From: Cupriavidus sp. WGlv3
GTDB lineage: Bacteria > Pseudomonadota > Gammaproteobacteria > Burkholderiales > Burkholderiaceae
DNA length: 64,000 bases
NCBI RefSeq assembly: GCF_023952475.1
Contig: NZ_JALHRX010000002.1
Span: 1-64,000, forward strand
Direction of reading: 5' to 3'
Shown here: piece after piece, positions 1 to 7,697 of the stretch
Numbering within the stretch: the first letter of the stretch is position 1
Layout of the letters: every line of letters starts with the position of its first letter
Made by a program: the position numbers and the translations under genes
The notes under the pieces: generated by a model
The model's database searches: none
The model's input: the letters and a program-made list of their open reading frames with translations, nothing else
What the model was told of the DNA's origin: nothing

Positions 1-159
1 GACCGCCTCATACGCGCCGTCGGGCTGGCTGGCGCCCAGGCCGGCGCCGGCCTGGATCACCACCTTGTGGCCCTGGGCGACGTATTTCTTGACGGTCTCC
101 GGGGTGGCGGCAACGCGAGTCTCGCCGCGGAGTGTTTCCCGTGGAATACCAATTTGCAT
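1..159 (-). CDS. pntA: NAD(P) transhydrogenase subunit alpha, N-terminal part (cut by window edge)
   Basis: Reading leftward from the ATG at 159, the first 53 residues run MQIGIPRETLRGETRVAATP and then a V-x-x-G-H-x-V segment and a GAG turn. This is the characteristic start of the alpha subunit of the proton-translocating NAD(P) transhydrogenase (alanine dehydrogenase/PNT N-terminal domain), which couples hydride transfer between NADH and NADP+ to proton flow across the inner membrane. AAGGGA lies about 8 nt before the ATG. The gene begins 16 nt after the SDR gene, in the same direction, so it may be read from that operon. The rest of the gene is outside the window. Confidence 0.85.
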   Translation of the reverse strand, partial: MQIGIPRETLRGETRVAATPETVKKYVAQGHKVVIQAGAGLGASQPDGAYEAV

Positions 160-175
160 ATCCGATTCCCTTGTG

Positions 176-955
176 TCAGGCCAGCGTCAGCCCGCCGTCG
201 ACAAGCAGCGTCTCACCAACCATATAGGAGGCCAACGGCGAGGCCAGGAAAACGGCGACTCCGGCGATCTCGTGTGGCAAGCCCATGCGGCCCAGGGGCA
301 CGCGCGAAAGCGTTGCATCGAGCCGCGCCGGCGAAGCCGTGGTGACCTTGGTGAGCTTGGTATCGACCAGTCCCGGGGCAATGCCGTTGACGCGAATACC
401 TTCGGCTGCCCAGGCTTCGCCCAGCGTGCGGGTCAGACCCACCACGCCTGACTTGGATGCGGCGTAGGCCGGGTTTCCGCGCACGGACCGGAAGCCCGCA
501 ATCGAGCTCAGCGTAACCAGGGAACCCTGGCTCTCGCGGAGCATTGGCCGGAACTTGACCGCGCACGCCATCACGCTGGACAGGTTAACGCTCAGGACCC
601 GGTCAAAGGCTTCCATTTCGAACTCGGCCCGCTTGTACAGGATGGTGCCCTGTGACAGCACCAGCGCATCCAGGCGCTGGAAGGCAGGCTGCACGGCGTG
701 GATGGCGGCCTGGTCGGAGACATCTACCTGCGCATAATGCAAACCGGAGAGATCAGAGCCGTCGTCGGCGCTGTAGTCCGCCGCGCGGGCACGCGTGCCC
801 CATGCGTGGACCTCTGCGCCGAGTTGCCGGAATGCCTGGGCAATGCCGTTGCCGATGCCGCTGGAGCCTCCCACCACCAGCACCGTCTTGCCGGTGAAGT
901 CCAGGAATCCGGCAAGGCCGGGCTGCGCGATAGGGGTCGGTGTTGAATTCGCCAT
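176..955 (-). CDS. SDR-family oxidoreductase
   Basis: This 259-residue protein has the classical short-chain dehydrogenase layout: an N-terminal dinucleotide motif GGSSGIGNGIA after a beta strand (TVLVVGG), a catalytic serine in TLSSIAG, and a YAASKSG segment carrying the Tyr and Lys. The end VGETLLVDGGLTLA is typical of the family. It probably oxidises or reduces a hydroxyl/keto group with NAD(P)H. I chose the ATG at 955 because the conserved fold starts about 20 residues later and the longer upstream reading has no family similarity. It follows the kinase gene by 28 nt. Its neighbours suggest a 3-hydroxyacyl-type step, but the substrate is not readable from sequence. Confidence 0.85.
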   Translation of the reverse strand: MANSTPTPIAQPGLAGFLDFTGKTVLVVGGSSGIGNGIAQAFRQLGAEVHAWGTRARAADYSADDGSDLSGLHYAQVDVSDQAAIHAVQPAFQRLDALVLSQGTILYKRAEFEMEAFDRVLSVNLSSVMACAVKFRPMLRESQGSLVTLSSIAGFRSVRGNPAYAASKSGVVGLTRTLGEAWAAEGIRVNGIAPGLVDTKLTKVTTASPARLDATLSRVPLGRMGLPHEIAGVAVFLASPLASYMVGETLLVDGGLTLA

Positions 956-983
956 GATGCTGTGATGTTGGAAGAAGTGCCGG

Positions 984-2078
984 TCAGCGCGAATGCATTT
1001 GCAGATGCTTCCAGGCCATTGCCGCGACCGGCCTGGCCAGTTTCCCGGTTTCGAGCGCACGCGTGGAAGTCGCGGTGCCATCCGACGCCCGCTTCATGAT
1101 GCCTTGCAGGATGCCTGCGGTGCGAAACATGCTGAAGGCGAGGTAGAAGTGCCAGTCCTGCGCAATCTTGCGTCCGGTACGTTGCTCATAGGCACGCCGA
1201 TAGGCCGCCTCGTCCGGGATACCCAGGCTGGCGGGGTGAACGCCTGCCATGCCCCGGAGCGGGCCCGGTTCGATATGCCAGCTCATGCAGTGATAGCTGA
1301 AGTCCGCCATCGGATGGCCGAGGGTCGAGAGTTCCCAGTCGAGCAGCGCAAGGACACGAGGCTCGGTCGGATGGAAGATGAGGTTGTCGAGCCGGTAATC
1401 ACCGTGAACGATGCAGACCTGCTCCTCCGCTTCGTGCGGGATGTGCTGGGGCAGGCATGACATCAGCGCATCCATCGCCGGAATGGATTCGGTCTGGGAA
1501 GACTTGTACTGCCTGCTCCACCGCTCGATCTGTCGCGAAAAATAGTTGCCAGGCTTGCCATAATCGCCCAGGCCAACAGCCTTGCAGTCGACGCTGTGCA
1601 GCGCCGCGATGACCCGGTTCATCTCGTCGTAGATGGCCGCGCGCTCGTGCGGGGCCATGCCGGGCAGCGACGGGTCCCACAGCACGCGCCCTTCGACATG
1701 CTCCATGATGTAGAAGGCGCGGCCGATCACTGCCTCGTCCTCGCACATGGCATAGGTCCTCGCAACCGGCACGTCGGTACCGGCAAGCGCTGCCATCACG
1801 CGGAACTCGCGCTCGATGGCATGCGCCGATGGCAGCAGCCTTGCCCGCGGCCCGGGCTTGGCACGCATGACATAGGTCTGATCCGGCGTGACCAGCTTGA
1901 AGGTGGGATTGGACTGGCCGCCGTTGAACTGCTCGATGGCCAGCGGGCCGGCGAAGCCCTCCACGTGCTGCGTCATCCAGTCCTGCAGTGCAGCGGGATC
2001 GAAGCCGATGGCTTCCGTCACCGGGCGCGTGCCGGCGAACGCGGAAAAGTCCATGCTCATAGGAGTCGCCTGGTTCAT
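984..2078 (-). CDS. APH-type phosphotransferase of the ACAD10/LvaA (hydroxyacyl-CoA kinase) type
   Basis: This 364-residue protein is of the aminoglycoside/choline kinase fold. The Brenner-type catalytic motif is HGDYRLDNLIF, the metal-binding motif is LLDWELSTLGHPMAD, and the nucleotide loop lies in the GGQSNPTFKL stretch. Family members with exactly this DWEL-x-TLG form include LvaA, which phosphorylates 4-hydroxyacyl-CoA, and the kinase domain of ACAD10/11. They work with an acyl-CoA dehydrogenase that eliminates the phosphate. Such a dehydrogenase is encoded at 5391-6680 in the same direction. The ATG at 2078 overlaps the stop of the membrane-protein gene (ATGA), which implies coupled translation. 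The in-frame ATGs at residues 7 and 9 are alternatives. Function is inferred from family only. Confidence 0.8.
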   Translation of the reverse strand: MNQATPMSMDFSAFAGTRPVTEAIGFDPAALQDWMTQHVEGFAGPLAIEQFNGGQSNPTFKLVTPDQTYVMRAKPGPRARLLPSAHAIEREFRVMAALAGTDVPVARTYAMCEDEAVIGRAFYIMEHVEGRVLWDPSLPGMAPHERAAIYDEMNRVIAALHSVDCKAVGLGDYGKPGNYFSRQIERWSRQYKSSQTESIPAMDALMSCLPQHIPHEAEEQVCIVHGDYRLDNLIFHPTEPRVLALLDWELSTLGHPMADFSYHCMSWHIEPGPLRGMAGVHPASLGIPDEAAYRRAYEQRTGRKIAQDWHFYLAFSMFRTAGILQGIMKRASDGTATSTRALETGKLARPVAAMAWKHLQMHSR

Positions 2079-2743
2079 CGGGCCGCCAGCATCGACGACA
2101 GCGATGCCTCGTTCTTCTCCGCGCGCTCCAGCGCGCCATAGGCGTAATACATCACGACGCACATGAGCGACCACGCCAGGCACGCGAGAACATAGAAGAT
2201 GGCCTGCTCGTCATCGCCGGGAATCTTGTAGAAATCGTAGATGGTGGCGATGGCCTGAGACGTCAGCAGGACCACGAGCACGCCGAGTGCAAGCAGACCC
2301 TCTCCAGCGCCCAGCAATCTCCAGGCAAAGTAGGCAAGGTACACCGAGAATGCGGACCACATCGCTACGTAGAAGTACGGTCGGGGCTGCGCCATGAATT
2401 CGGCCGACACCAGGACGGCCGTCCCCGCGATGGCGGCGGCAAAGAACAGGACATCCGACAGGATGGACGGCTTGTAGCGATGCGTGACGGCCATCAGACC
2501 GGCAGTGGCGATCACCGGAATACCGAAGCCCCGGGAGAACGCATCCAGGAAGTAAGAGATGCGATAGGAGAATTGCACACCGCCCAGGAAATAGAGCAGG
2601 AAGTTCGATGCCGAGAACGTCACGACCAGCCACTCGAACCCGAGAAGATAGTTGCGCTTGCCCAGAAACTTCAGGCCGAAGATCAAGGACGTCGCCACCA
2701 GTGTGGCGATCGAAAGGCAGAGAATGTAGAAGCTGAGTTCCAT
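2075..2743 (-). CDS. multi-pass inner membrane protein, unknown function
   Basis: The protein has 222 residues with about six to seven hydrophobic segments: residues 3-25, 35-55, 70-90, 95-115, 122-145, 150-170 and 183-205. Short charged loops lie between them, and the tail ending SSMLAAR is mildly charged. I do not recognise a family. It sits between the cytochrome c gene (36 nt upstream) and the kinase gene (4-nt overlap downstream). It could be a membrane partner for the cytochrome or a small-molecule permease, but nothing in the sequence decides this. Confidence 0.7.
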   Translation of the reverse strand: MELSFYILCLSIATLVATSLIFGLKFLGKRNYLLGFEWLVVTFSASNFLLYFLGGVQFSYRISYFLDAFSRGFGIPVIATAGLMAVTHRYKPSILSDVLFFAAAIAGTAVLVSAEFMAQPRPYFYVAMWSAFSVYLAYFAWRLLGAGEGLLALGVLVVLLTSQAIATIYDFYKIPGDDEQAIFYVLACLAWSLMCVVMYYAYGALERAEKNEASLSSMLAAR

Positions 2744-2779
2744 TACGACTCCAGGTATACGTTTTAACGGGCAACTTCG

Positions 2780-3436
2780 TCACTTCTGCGGGGCGAGGCT
2801 GGCGAGGTAGCTCGCCATCGCCTTGCGGTCCTGCGCTGAAGCCGCCATGGCAATGCGTTTCATCATTCCGGTCGGATCGCTGCGCGCTCCGTCGGCGAAC
2901 GCGTCGAACTGCGCAAGCAGGTAGTCATAACCCTGGCCGGCAAGACGCGGAAACTGGTCACGCCCCATCAACTGGCCGCCGTGGCAAGCGATGCAGTTGC
3001 CCGATGCCACCAGCTGCCTGCCCCGCTCCCGCAACACGGCATCCGGCGTGAAAGTCCGGTTGGCCACGGCCGGTTGCCTGGCAAAGTGATCGGCCAGATG
3101 GTTGATCTCGGTCTCGCTCATGGTCATCGCCAGCGGGCCCATGGTAGGGTTGTGCCGCTCGCCGCTCGCGAACTTGTGGAGCTGGGCCGCCACGTACGGG
3201 GCCGGCTGGCTTGCCAGGCTCGGATAACCCTGATGCATCGAATTGCCCCTGACGCCGTGGCACGCGATGCAAGCGTCCGTCACGTGAGGCCAGGGTCCGC
3301 TATTGGTCTCGTAGGCCGCAGCGGACGCCGAGATGTAGCGGTCAAGCCGATAGAGTCCCAGGAGGTCGGGCCCCAACCAGGCCAGCAGTCCGGCAACGAT
3401 GGCGCCGGCGGCGCCCAGCAATATCCGTTTCTTCAT
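2780..3436 (-). CDS. diheme cytochrome c (c4-like), partner of the amine oxidoreductase
   Basis: This 218-residue protein has an N-terminal uncleaved or cleaved signal/anchor (residues 4-28) and two c-type heme sites, CIACH at 56-60 and CIACH at 148-152. Two conserved PTMGPLA/DPTGMM segments probably supply the methionine ligands. This is the two-domain cytochrome c4/c553 layout of a periplasmic one-electron carrier. AGGAGG lies 6 nt before the ATG. The gene starts 9 nt after the stop of the flavin amine oxidoreductase, so the cytochrome is the likely electron acceptor of that exported flavoprotein. The cytochrome at 23139-23783 is a paralogue with its heme sites at the same residue numbers. 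Confidence 0.88.
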   Translation of the reverse strand: MKKRILLGAAGAIVAGLLAWLGPDLLGLYRLDRYISASAAAYETNSGPWPHVTDACIACHGVRGNSMHQGYPSLASQPAPYVAAQLHKFASGERHNPTMGPLAMTMSETEINHLADHFARQPAVANRTFTPDAVLRERGRQLVASGNCIACHGGQLMGRDQFPRLAGQGYDYLLAQFDAFADGARSDPTGMMKRIAMAASAQDRKAMASYLASLAPQK

Positions 3437-3445
3437 CTCTGCCTC

Positions 3446-4900
3446 CTACGCGCGACGCAGCGCGTTGAGCGCCTGGAGCGCGGCGTGGTGACCCGATCGC
3501 ACGGCGCCGTCCATGTAGCCGGCCCAGATCTCGGCCGTCTCGGTGCCGGACCAGATCAGCTTCCCGCATGGTGGGCGCAAGGCCTCGCCGTGGGTGCTCC
3601 AGAAGCCCGGCGGGATCGCGGAGACGCAGGTGATCGTCCATGGATCAGCGCGGCCCCAGTCGTGATCGTGATATGACACCGGGGACAGCGCTTCGCGGCC
3701 AAAGGCACGGGCGTACAGCGCCGTCAGGAATTGCTGCGCGGCCTTGGGTTCCGACGGGACCTGCGCGTTCGAGATAAAGGCGTTGATGACGCCGATCTCC
3801 CCCCCTGGCGGAGAGTTGTCGAAAGCCCACAGGATGGGCCCGTTCACCTGGAATATATGTCCGTTCAATCCCTTGTCGCGCCAGAACGGCCGGGAATAGA
3901 CCATGGCCGTCTTCCGCGCCGGCGAGTGGGCGGGCCAGGCACGCTGTAGGGCGGCACGCTTTCCCGGCAGCGGGGGATCAAACTGGATCTGCTGGCACAA
4001 GGGTGGGCTCAGGGCCATGATGACCTGCCGGGCGCGCATCTCGCCATGGTCCGTGTGCAGCGTGACGACGTCGCGGTCCCATCCGGAGATTCGGCGCACC
4101 GGGCTCGACAGTCGCACCTTCCCGCCCAACGCCTGCGCCATCCGGTTGCTCAGTACCTGCGACCCGCCGACGAAACGCGTTTCCTGCGCGCTATGCTTGA
4201 TGCTGTCGAGTTGCATGTAGTCGCAGCCAGCCGAATTGATCATCGAGAGGAAATGCAGCAGTCCCATCTTGGCCGGCATCACGCCGCCGGAGAGCGCGAT
4301 GCTCGCATTCCAGCCGGTGCGGTCCTCCGGCTTGATGTTCTGTCGCGCCAGCCAGTCGCCGACCGAGAGCTTGTCCAGTTCGGCTGCCTTCGGTGATTTC
4401 CATGGCGCGCCGGCGGGAACTTCGCGCGAGAGCCCGCTGAGCTTGCTCCCGATCGCCTCGTCACTGCCGAACGTGCCCTTGAGGTCCATCTCCAGGCGGC
4501 CATCGCCGCCGAGAATGACGGTGTTGCCCTTGTAGTAGCTCGGGAACGTGCCGACGCCCAGTTCGCGCGCAAGGTCGGCCACGGCGGTCTGGCCAGGGCC
4601 GATCCACTGGCCGCCGACCTCGGACACGTGCCCGGAACCCACGTCGTAGTTCAGCGTCCGCCCGCCAACGCGATCACGCGCTTCGAGCACGACCAATGAC
4701 TCGCAGCCGGCATGGCTCAGGTCCCGTGCCGCCGTCAGGCCCGCCAGGCCCGCTCCGACAATAACGACGTCGAGGACGTCCCCCGGCTTGCCGGCATGCG
4801 CCGGCCCAGGGCTCAGGCTGCCCATACTGCCTACCGCAGTCGAGATGCCTGCCAGCTTGAGCAGCTGCCTGCGCTGCCTGTTGATTGAAGGCTTCACCAT
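3446..4900 (-). CDS. Tat-exported flavin monoamine oxidase-family protein (copy 1)
   Basis: The 484-residue protein starts with a twin-arginine signal (NRQRRQLLKLAG, residues 7-18) ending near GPAHA. An FAD-binding Rossmann motif follows (VVIVGAGLAGLTAARDL, then LEARDRVGGRT), and the C-terminal FAD site is LIWSGTETAEIWAGYMDGA. The family oxidises amines to imines. No SGGCY-like covalent-FAD cysteine is present, so FAD is probably non-covalent. The ATG at 4900 was preferred to an upstream TTG because AAGGA sits at a workable distance. The tight link to a diheme cytochrome suggests electrons go to cytochrome c rather than O2, as reported for the nicotine enzyme NicA2. Copy 2 is at 21576-23138. 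The substrate is unknown. Confidence 0.87.
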   Translation of the reverse strand: MVKPSINRQRRQLLKLAGISTAVGSMGSLSPGPAHAGKPGDVLDVVIVGAGLAGLTAARDLSHAGCESLVVLEARDRVGGRTLNYDVGSGHVSEVGGQWIGPGQTAVADLARELGVGTFPSYYKGNTVILGGDGRLEMDLKGTFGSDEAIGSKLSGLSREVPAGAPWKSPKAAELDKLSVGDWLARQNIKPEDRTGWNASIALSGGVMPAKMGLLHFLSMINSAGCDYMQLDSIKHSAQETRFVGGSQVLSNRMAQALGGKVRLSSPVRRISGWDRDVVTLHTDHGEMRARQVIMALSPPLCQQIQFDPPLPGKRAALQRAWPAHSPARKTAMVYSRPFWRDKGLNGHIFQVNGPILWAFDNSPPGGEIGVINAFISNAQVPSEPKAAQQFLTALYARAFGREALSPVSYHDHDWGRADPWTITCVSAIPPGFWSTHGEALRPPCGKLIWSGTETAEIWAGYMDGAVRSGHHAALQALNALRRA

Positions 4901-4922
4901 GTTGTTTCGCAATTTCCTTGCC

Positions 4923-5291
4923 TCATTGCGGGTCGAGCGCGAACCTGCGCGCGCCCTTCCCGCTTCTCATGCTTCTGTGCCGGACAGCCCAGACCAGTCC
5001 GCGCAGCGCCTGCTGATCAGCCTGTTGCACGGCGGCCGTACATTGCTCCAGGACCTCTGGTTCCGGGAACAACATCAGTTCTGCCGCGCTCCCGAGCACC
5101 AGCGCGATCTCGAACGGCGAGCCCGCTGCGAGCGCGTGGCGCAGGAGGGTCGACAAGAGGCGTTCGATGCCGGCACCGTTTGCCGCATCCACGCGAATGC
5201 GCGCCACCGACGCGCGGATCCGGTGCAGCAGTTCGCTGGAGCCTGGCTGCTGCCCCCATGCGGCTGCGCTCGCGCTGGAACATGTCGTCAT
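4923..5291 (-). CDS. small hypothetical protein
   Basis: A 122-residue open frame, mostly helical in composition (HRIRASVARIRVD, ERLLSTLLRHALA), lies 22 nt upstream of the amine oxidoreductase start and in the same direction. Its end is strongly basic. No signal peptide, no membrane segment and no motif that I recognise. The ribosome site is weak (AGAAG). It is kept because it fills the gap in a tight operon and its codon use fits the neighbours. A short accessory or maturation protein for the amine oxidoreductase is possible but unsupported. Confidence 0.45.
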   Translation of the reverse strand: MTTCSSASAAAWGQQPGSSELLHRIRASVARIRVDAANGAGIERLLSTLLRHALAAGSPFEIALVLGSAAELMLFPEPEVLEQCTAAVQQADQQALRGLVWAVRHRSMRSGKGARRFALDPQ

Positions 5292-5390
5292 AACTGCTTC
5301 TCACTGCAAAGGGCTGCTTTGTCCCGTTGCGCTGCGCCGGCCGCCGCGACGGCCGGTGTCTGGCGCATGGCCGGACGCATGCGCGAACGC

Positions 5391-6680
5391 TTACTCGCGC
5401 GCCCAACCATGCTGGTAAAGCCGCCCGGCCAGCACCCCCAGGCGCGAGGCGAGCACGTAGTTCTCGCCGTCCTCGATCAGCGCGGAGCGCACATCGCGGA
5501 AGAGCTTCTCGATCGGGAACTCGCGCGTGGTGCCGTTGGCACCGAAGAGCTGGAAGGCCTCGTGCGTGATCTTCATCGCCTCTTCGGTCACGCTGACCTT
5601 GGCTTGCGCGGTCGCATAGGGATGGCTCTGCGGTGACAAGCGCGCGAACGCCAGGCTGCGGCGTGCGATGGCGCGCGCCATCTCCAGCCGGCGCAGCATC
5701 TCCCCGACGCGCAAGTGGGTCATCTGGTGGTCCATCAACAGCGCCCCACCCTGCTTGCGTTCGTGGCAATAGGCCAGCGCCAGCTCGAAGGCCGCACGCG
5801 CCACGCCGACGAAGACCTGGCACATGTGGGTGCCCGCGAACGACCAGGTCGAGGCCAGGTTGCCAAGGTAGTCATCCTGCAGCGCAATGGCGAAGCGCTT
5901 CGGCACCCTGACGTTGTCGAAATAGATCTCCCCCTGGGGCAGGGAACGCTGGCCGATCTTGTCCAGCGGCTTGCCGCGCGAGATGCCTGGCAGGTCCAGC
6001 GGCAGGATCAGGCCAATGCCGTTGGTGAACCCGCCCTGCTCCCCGGTGCCATGGAAGCCGTCGCCGTAGTCCGCCGCCATGTAGGCCAGCGCGACCTGCG
6101 CCACCGATCCGTTCGACACCCAGGCCGAGCTCTGCCCGTTGATGACGATCTCATCCGCACCAACCTTGGCGGTGACGTTGCCCACCGGCTGCTTGCCGCC
6201 GGCGCTCAGCTCCTCGCGGTACAGGATCGCGGCATCGGAACCGCGGTCGGGCTGTGTATTCATCCAGCAGCCGACCTTGCCCGCGCACATCTCGACCAGT
6301 TCCTGGTTGCCGAGCGATTGCGCCATCGTCAGCGGCATGGTCGCGGCGCCCAGCGAGACGGCCAGGCCCGCATCGCCCCACCCGAGCTCCTCACCGATCA
6401 GCGATTCGATGCGAACGGCAACCTCAGGCGGAAACTGCGCGATCAGCTGCGGGTCGAGCCCCAGCTTCGCGCTTTCCATCATCGCCGCCCAATACGGCGA
6501 CCCCGGGGCGATGACCTCCTCCGGCGTCATGCGGTCAAGCTCGCGGCCAACCGGCCGCAGTACCTCGCGCGCGAAACGATGAACGGTCTGCTGGATCGCA
6601 TTTTCCTCTTCGCTCAACGGCGTCTCGAATCCGGTCAGGCCGACTGCGGGCAGGGCCGTGGTCTTGTTCAGGCGAATCAT
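5391..6680 (-). CDS. acyl-CoA dehydrogenase family protein
   Basis: The 429-residue protein has the acyl-CoA dehydrogenase layout: a helical N-domain (TVHRFAREVLRPVGREL), a middle beta domain with the FAD/substrate loop around NINGQSSAWVSNG and FTNGIGLILP, and a helical C-domain ending in EAFQLFGANGTTREFPIEKL. The LIEDGEN stretch near the end sits where the catalytic Glu of many members lies. The ATG at 6680 has GGAG seven nt upstream, whereas the ATG 12 nt earlier has none. It is the first gene of the operon running to 1. With the APH-type kinase downstream, it may eliminate phosphate from a phosphorylated hydroxyacyl-CoA or form an enoyl-CoA. Confidence 0.87.
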   Translation of the reverse strand: MIRLNKTTALPAVGLTGFETPLSEEENAIQQTVHRFAREVLRPVGRELDRMTPEEVIAPGSPYWAAMMESAKLGLDPQLIAQFPPEVAVRIESLIGEELGWGDAGLAVSLGAATMPLTMAQSLGNQELVEMCAGKVGCWMNTQPDRGSDAAILYREELSAGGKQPVGNVTAKVGADEIVINGQSSAWVSNGSVAQVALAYMAADYGDGFHGTGEQGGFTNGIGLILPLDLPGISRGKPLDKIGQRSLPQGEIYFDNVRVPKRFAIALQDDYLGNLASTWSFAGTHMCQVFVGVARAAFELALAYCHERKQGGALLMDHQMTHLRVGEMLRRLEMARAIARRSLAFARLSPQSHPYATAQAKVSVTEEAMKITHEAFQLFGANGTTREFPIEKLFRDVRSALIEDGENYVLASRLGVLAGRLYQHGWARE

Positions 6681-6745
6681 CTCTGTCTCCATTGTTCGTG
6701 GACAAACCGGGCGGCTGTCAGGACCAGTCGCTCATTTATTAGAAC

Positions 6746-6780
6746 ACTATACAAAACATAGGTCATGTTGCCAAACATAC
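6746..6780 (-). promoter_or_regulatory. sigma-70 promoter with direct-repeat operator (module copy 1)
   Basis: On the minus strand TTGGCA (6774-6769) and TATAGT (6751-6746) are separated by exactly 17 nt, a very good housekeeping promoter for the acyl-CoA dehydrogenase operon. An 18-bp-spaced repeat of the type TATGTTTGGCA...CCTATGTTTTG covers the -35 box and spacer (6780-6754). The same repeat lies at 20013-20040 and 21399-21425. Confidence 0.7.
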
Positions 6781-6787
6781 AAGCATA

Positions 6788-6814
6788 AAAAAAGACAGGG
6801 TAATCCCTGTCTTT
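6788..6814 (-). terminator. rho-independent terminator of the TetR gene
   Basis: On the minus strand AAAGACAGGG-ATTA-CCCTGTCTTT forms a near-perfect hairpin followed by a run of seven T. It ends transcription of the regulator gene about 30 nt after its stop and just before the acyl-CoA dehydrogenase promoter. Confidence 0.85.
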
Positions 6815-6842
6815 CCGCATCCGGGCACCGACGTTGTGACGC

Positions 6843-7529
6843 CTAGCCGGCCTCTTCGGTCGACCGCTCGCCCAGTACGAGATGATTGACGGTGGCACGA
6901 AAGGCCTTGTCGAGGCCGCCGTGGTACGCACGCTTGCGTCGTCCCGCACCGAGCTGCAGGGCGAGTCCATCGGCCATGGCGATCAGCAGCGAGGCGACAT
7001 GCAGACTTTCTGCCGTCTTCAGTTCAGGATTCACGGCTCGCGCCAGTTCAGCAATGCCGCGCGTGAGTGTGTCATACCACTCGTCGAACATGCGCGCACA
7101 CTCGGGATCGGTGGAGGCAAGCGAAACGAAGTGCCACCACAACGCCGACTCCTTGTGGCTGCTGGCGTCTGTGAGCGCCTTATCCAGCAGCGTGTCGAGC
7201 GCCTCCCGCGGTGCCATGCGGCTGTCCAGCGCGCGCTTCAGGTCTTCGAGGTAGGCGTCGATGATCGGCGCCATGATGGCGCGCAGCACGGCCTGCCTGG
7301 TCGGGAAGTAGTACTGGAGGTTGCTGATGCTGATACCGGCGCCAAGGGCCACGGCGCGCAGCGAGAATTCCAGGCTGCCGCCTTCGAGCAGCAGCTTCCT
7401 CGCGACGCGGATGATGGCATTGCGCGTGCGCAGGCCCTGGGCCCGCAGCCCTTCGGGGTCTGCTCCGGTGGACGCTGCGGTCGCGGTGCGCCGCTTCCTG
7501 GTGGTGCGCGGTTCCGTAGGCACGGTCAT
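6843..7529 (-). CDS. TetR/AcrR-family transcriptional regulator
   Basis: The 228-residue protein has a basic N-terminal extension (residues 1-30) and a TetR helix-turn-helix near residues 34-80, with the recognition part FSLRAVALGAGISISNLQYYFPTR. A helical ligand-binding domain follows (WWHFVSLASTDPECARMFDEW). It probably represses neighbouring acyl/amine catabolic genes and releases DNA on binding an acyl-CoA-like ligand. Its own promoter carries a perfect palindrome centred on the -10 box (7594-7618), which suggests autoregulation. It has its own terminator and so is monocistronic. Whether it also binds the triple module at 6754, 20013 and 21399 is open, because the half sites differ. Confidence 0.88.
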   Translation of the reverse strand: MTVPTEPRTTRKRRTATAASTGADPEGLRAQGLRTRNAIIRVARKLLLEGGSLEFSLRAVALGAGISISNLQYYFPTRQAVLRAIMAPIIDAYLEDLKRALDSRMAPREALDTLLDKALTDASSHKESALWWHFVSLASTDPECARMFDEWYDTLTRGIAELARAVNPELKTAESLHVASLLIAMADGLALQLGAGRRKRAYHGGLDKAFRATVNHLVLGERSTEEAG

Positions 7530-7593
7530 CTCTTCTGCCTTGAATCAGGGCCTTTCGGCACTGGGGAAAGGATCGCGCCAGCGGGTCGCTGGG

Positions 7594-7618
7594 CGGGCGT
7601 CATTATAGCTGACGCCCG
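7594..7618 (-). promoter_or_regulatory. palindromic operator over the TetR gene -10 box
   Basis: CGGGCGTCA and TGACGCCCG form perfect 9-bp arms around a 7-nt centre. The centre and one edge base of the arm read TATAAT on the minus strand (7607-7602), an ideal -10 box 73 nt before the TetR start. The position fits autorepression. As RNA it could also fold as a hairpin, but there is no T run. Confidence 0.65.
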
Positions 7619-7697
7619 TCGGCGCGCATGGCGCCAGAGTCGCTTCGGCGGCGGCTCCCTCCTTGAAGATAGCAGTGAAATGGCATGCTGCCACGCC

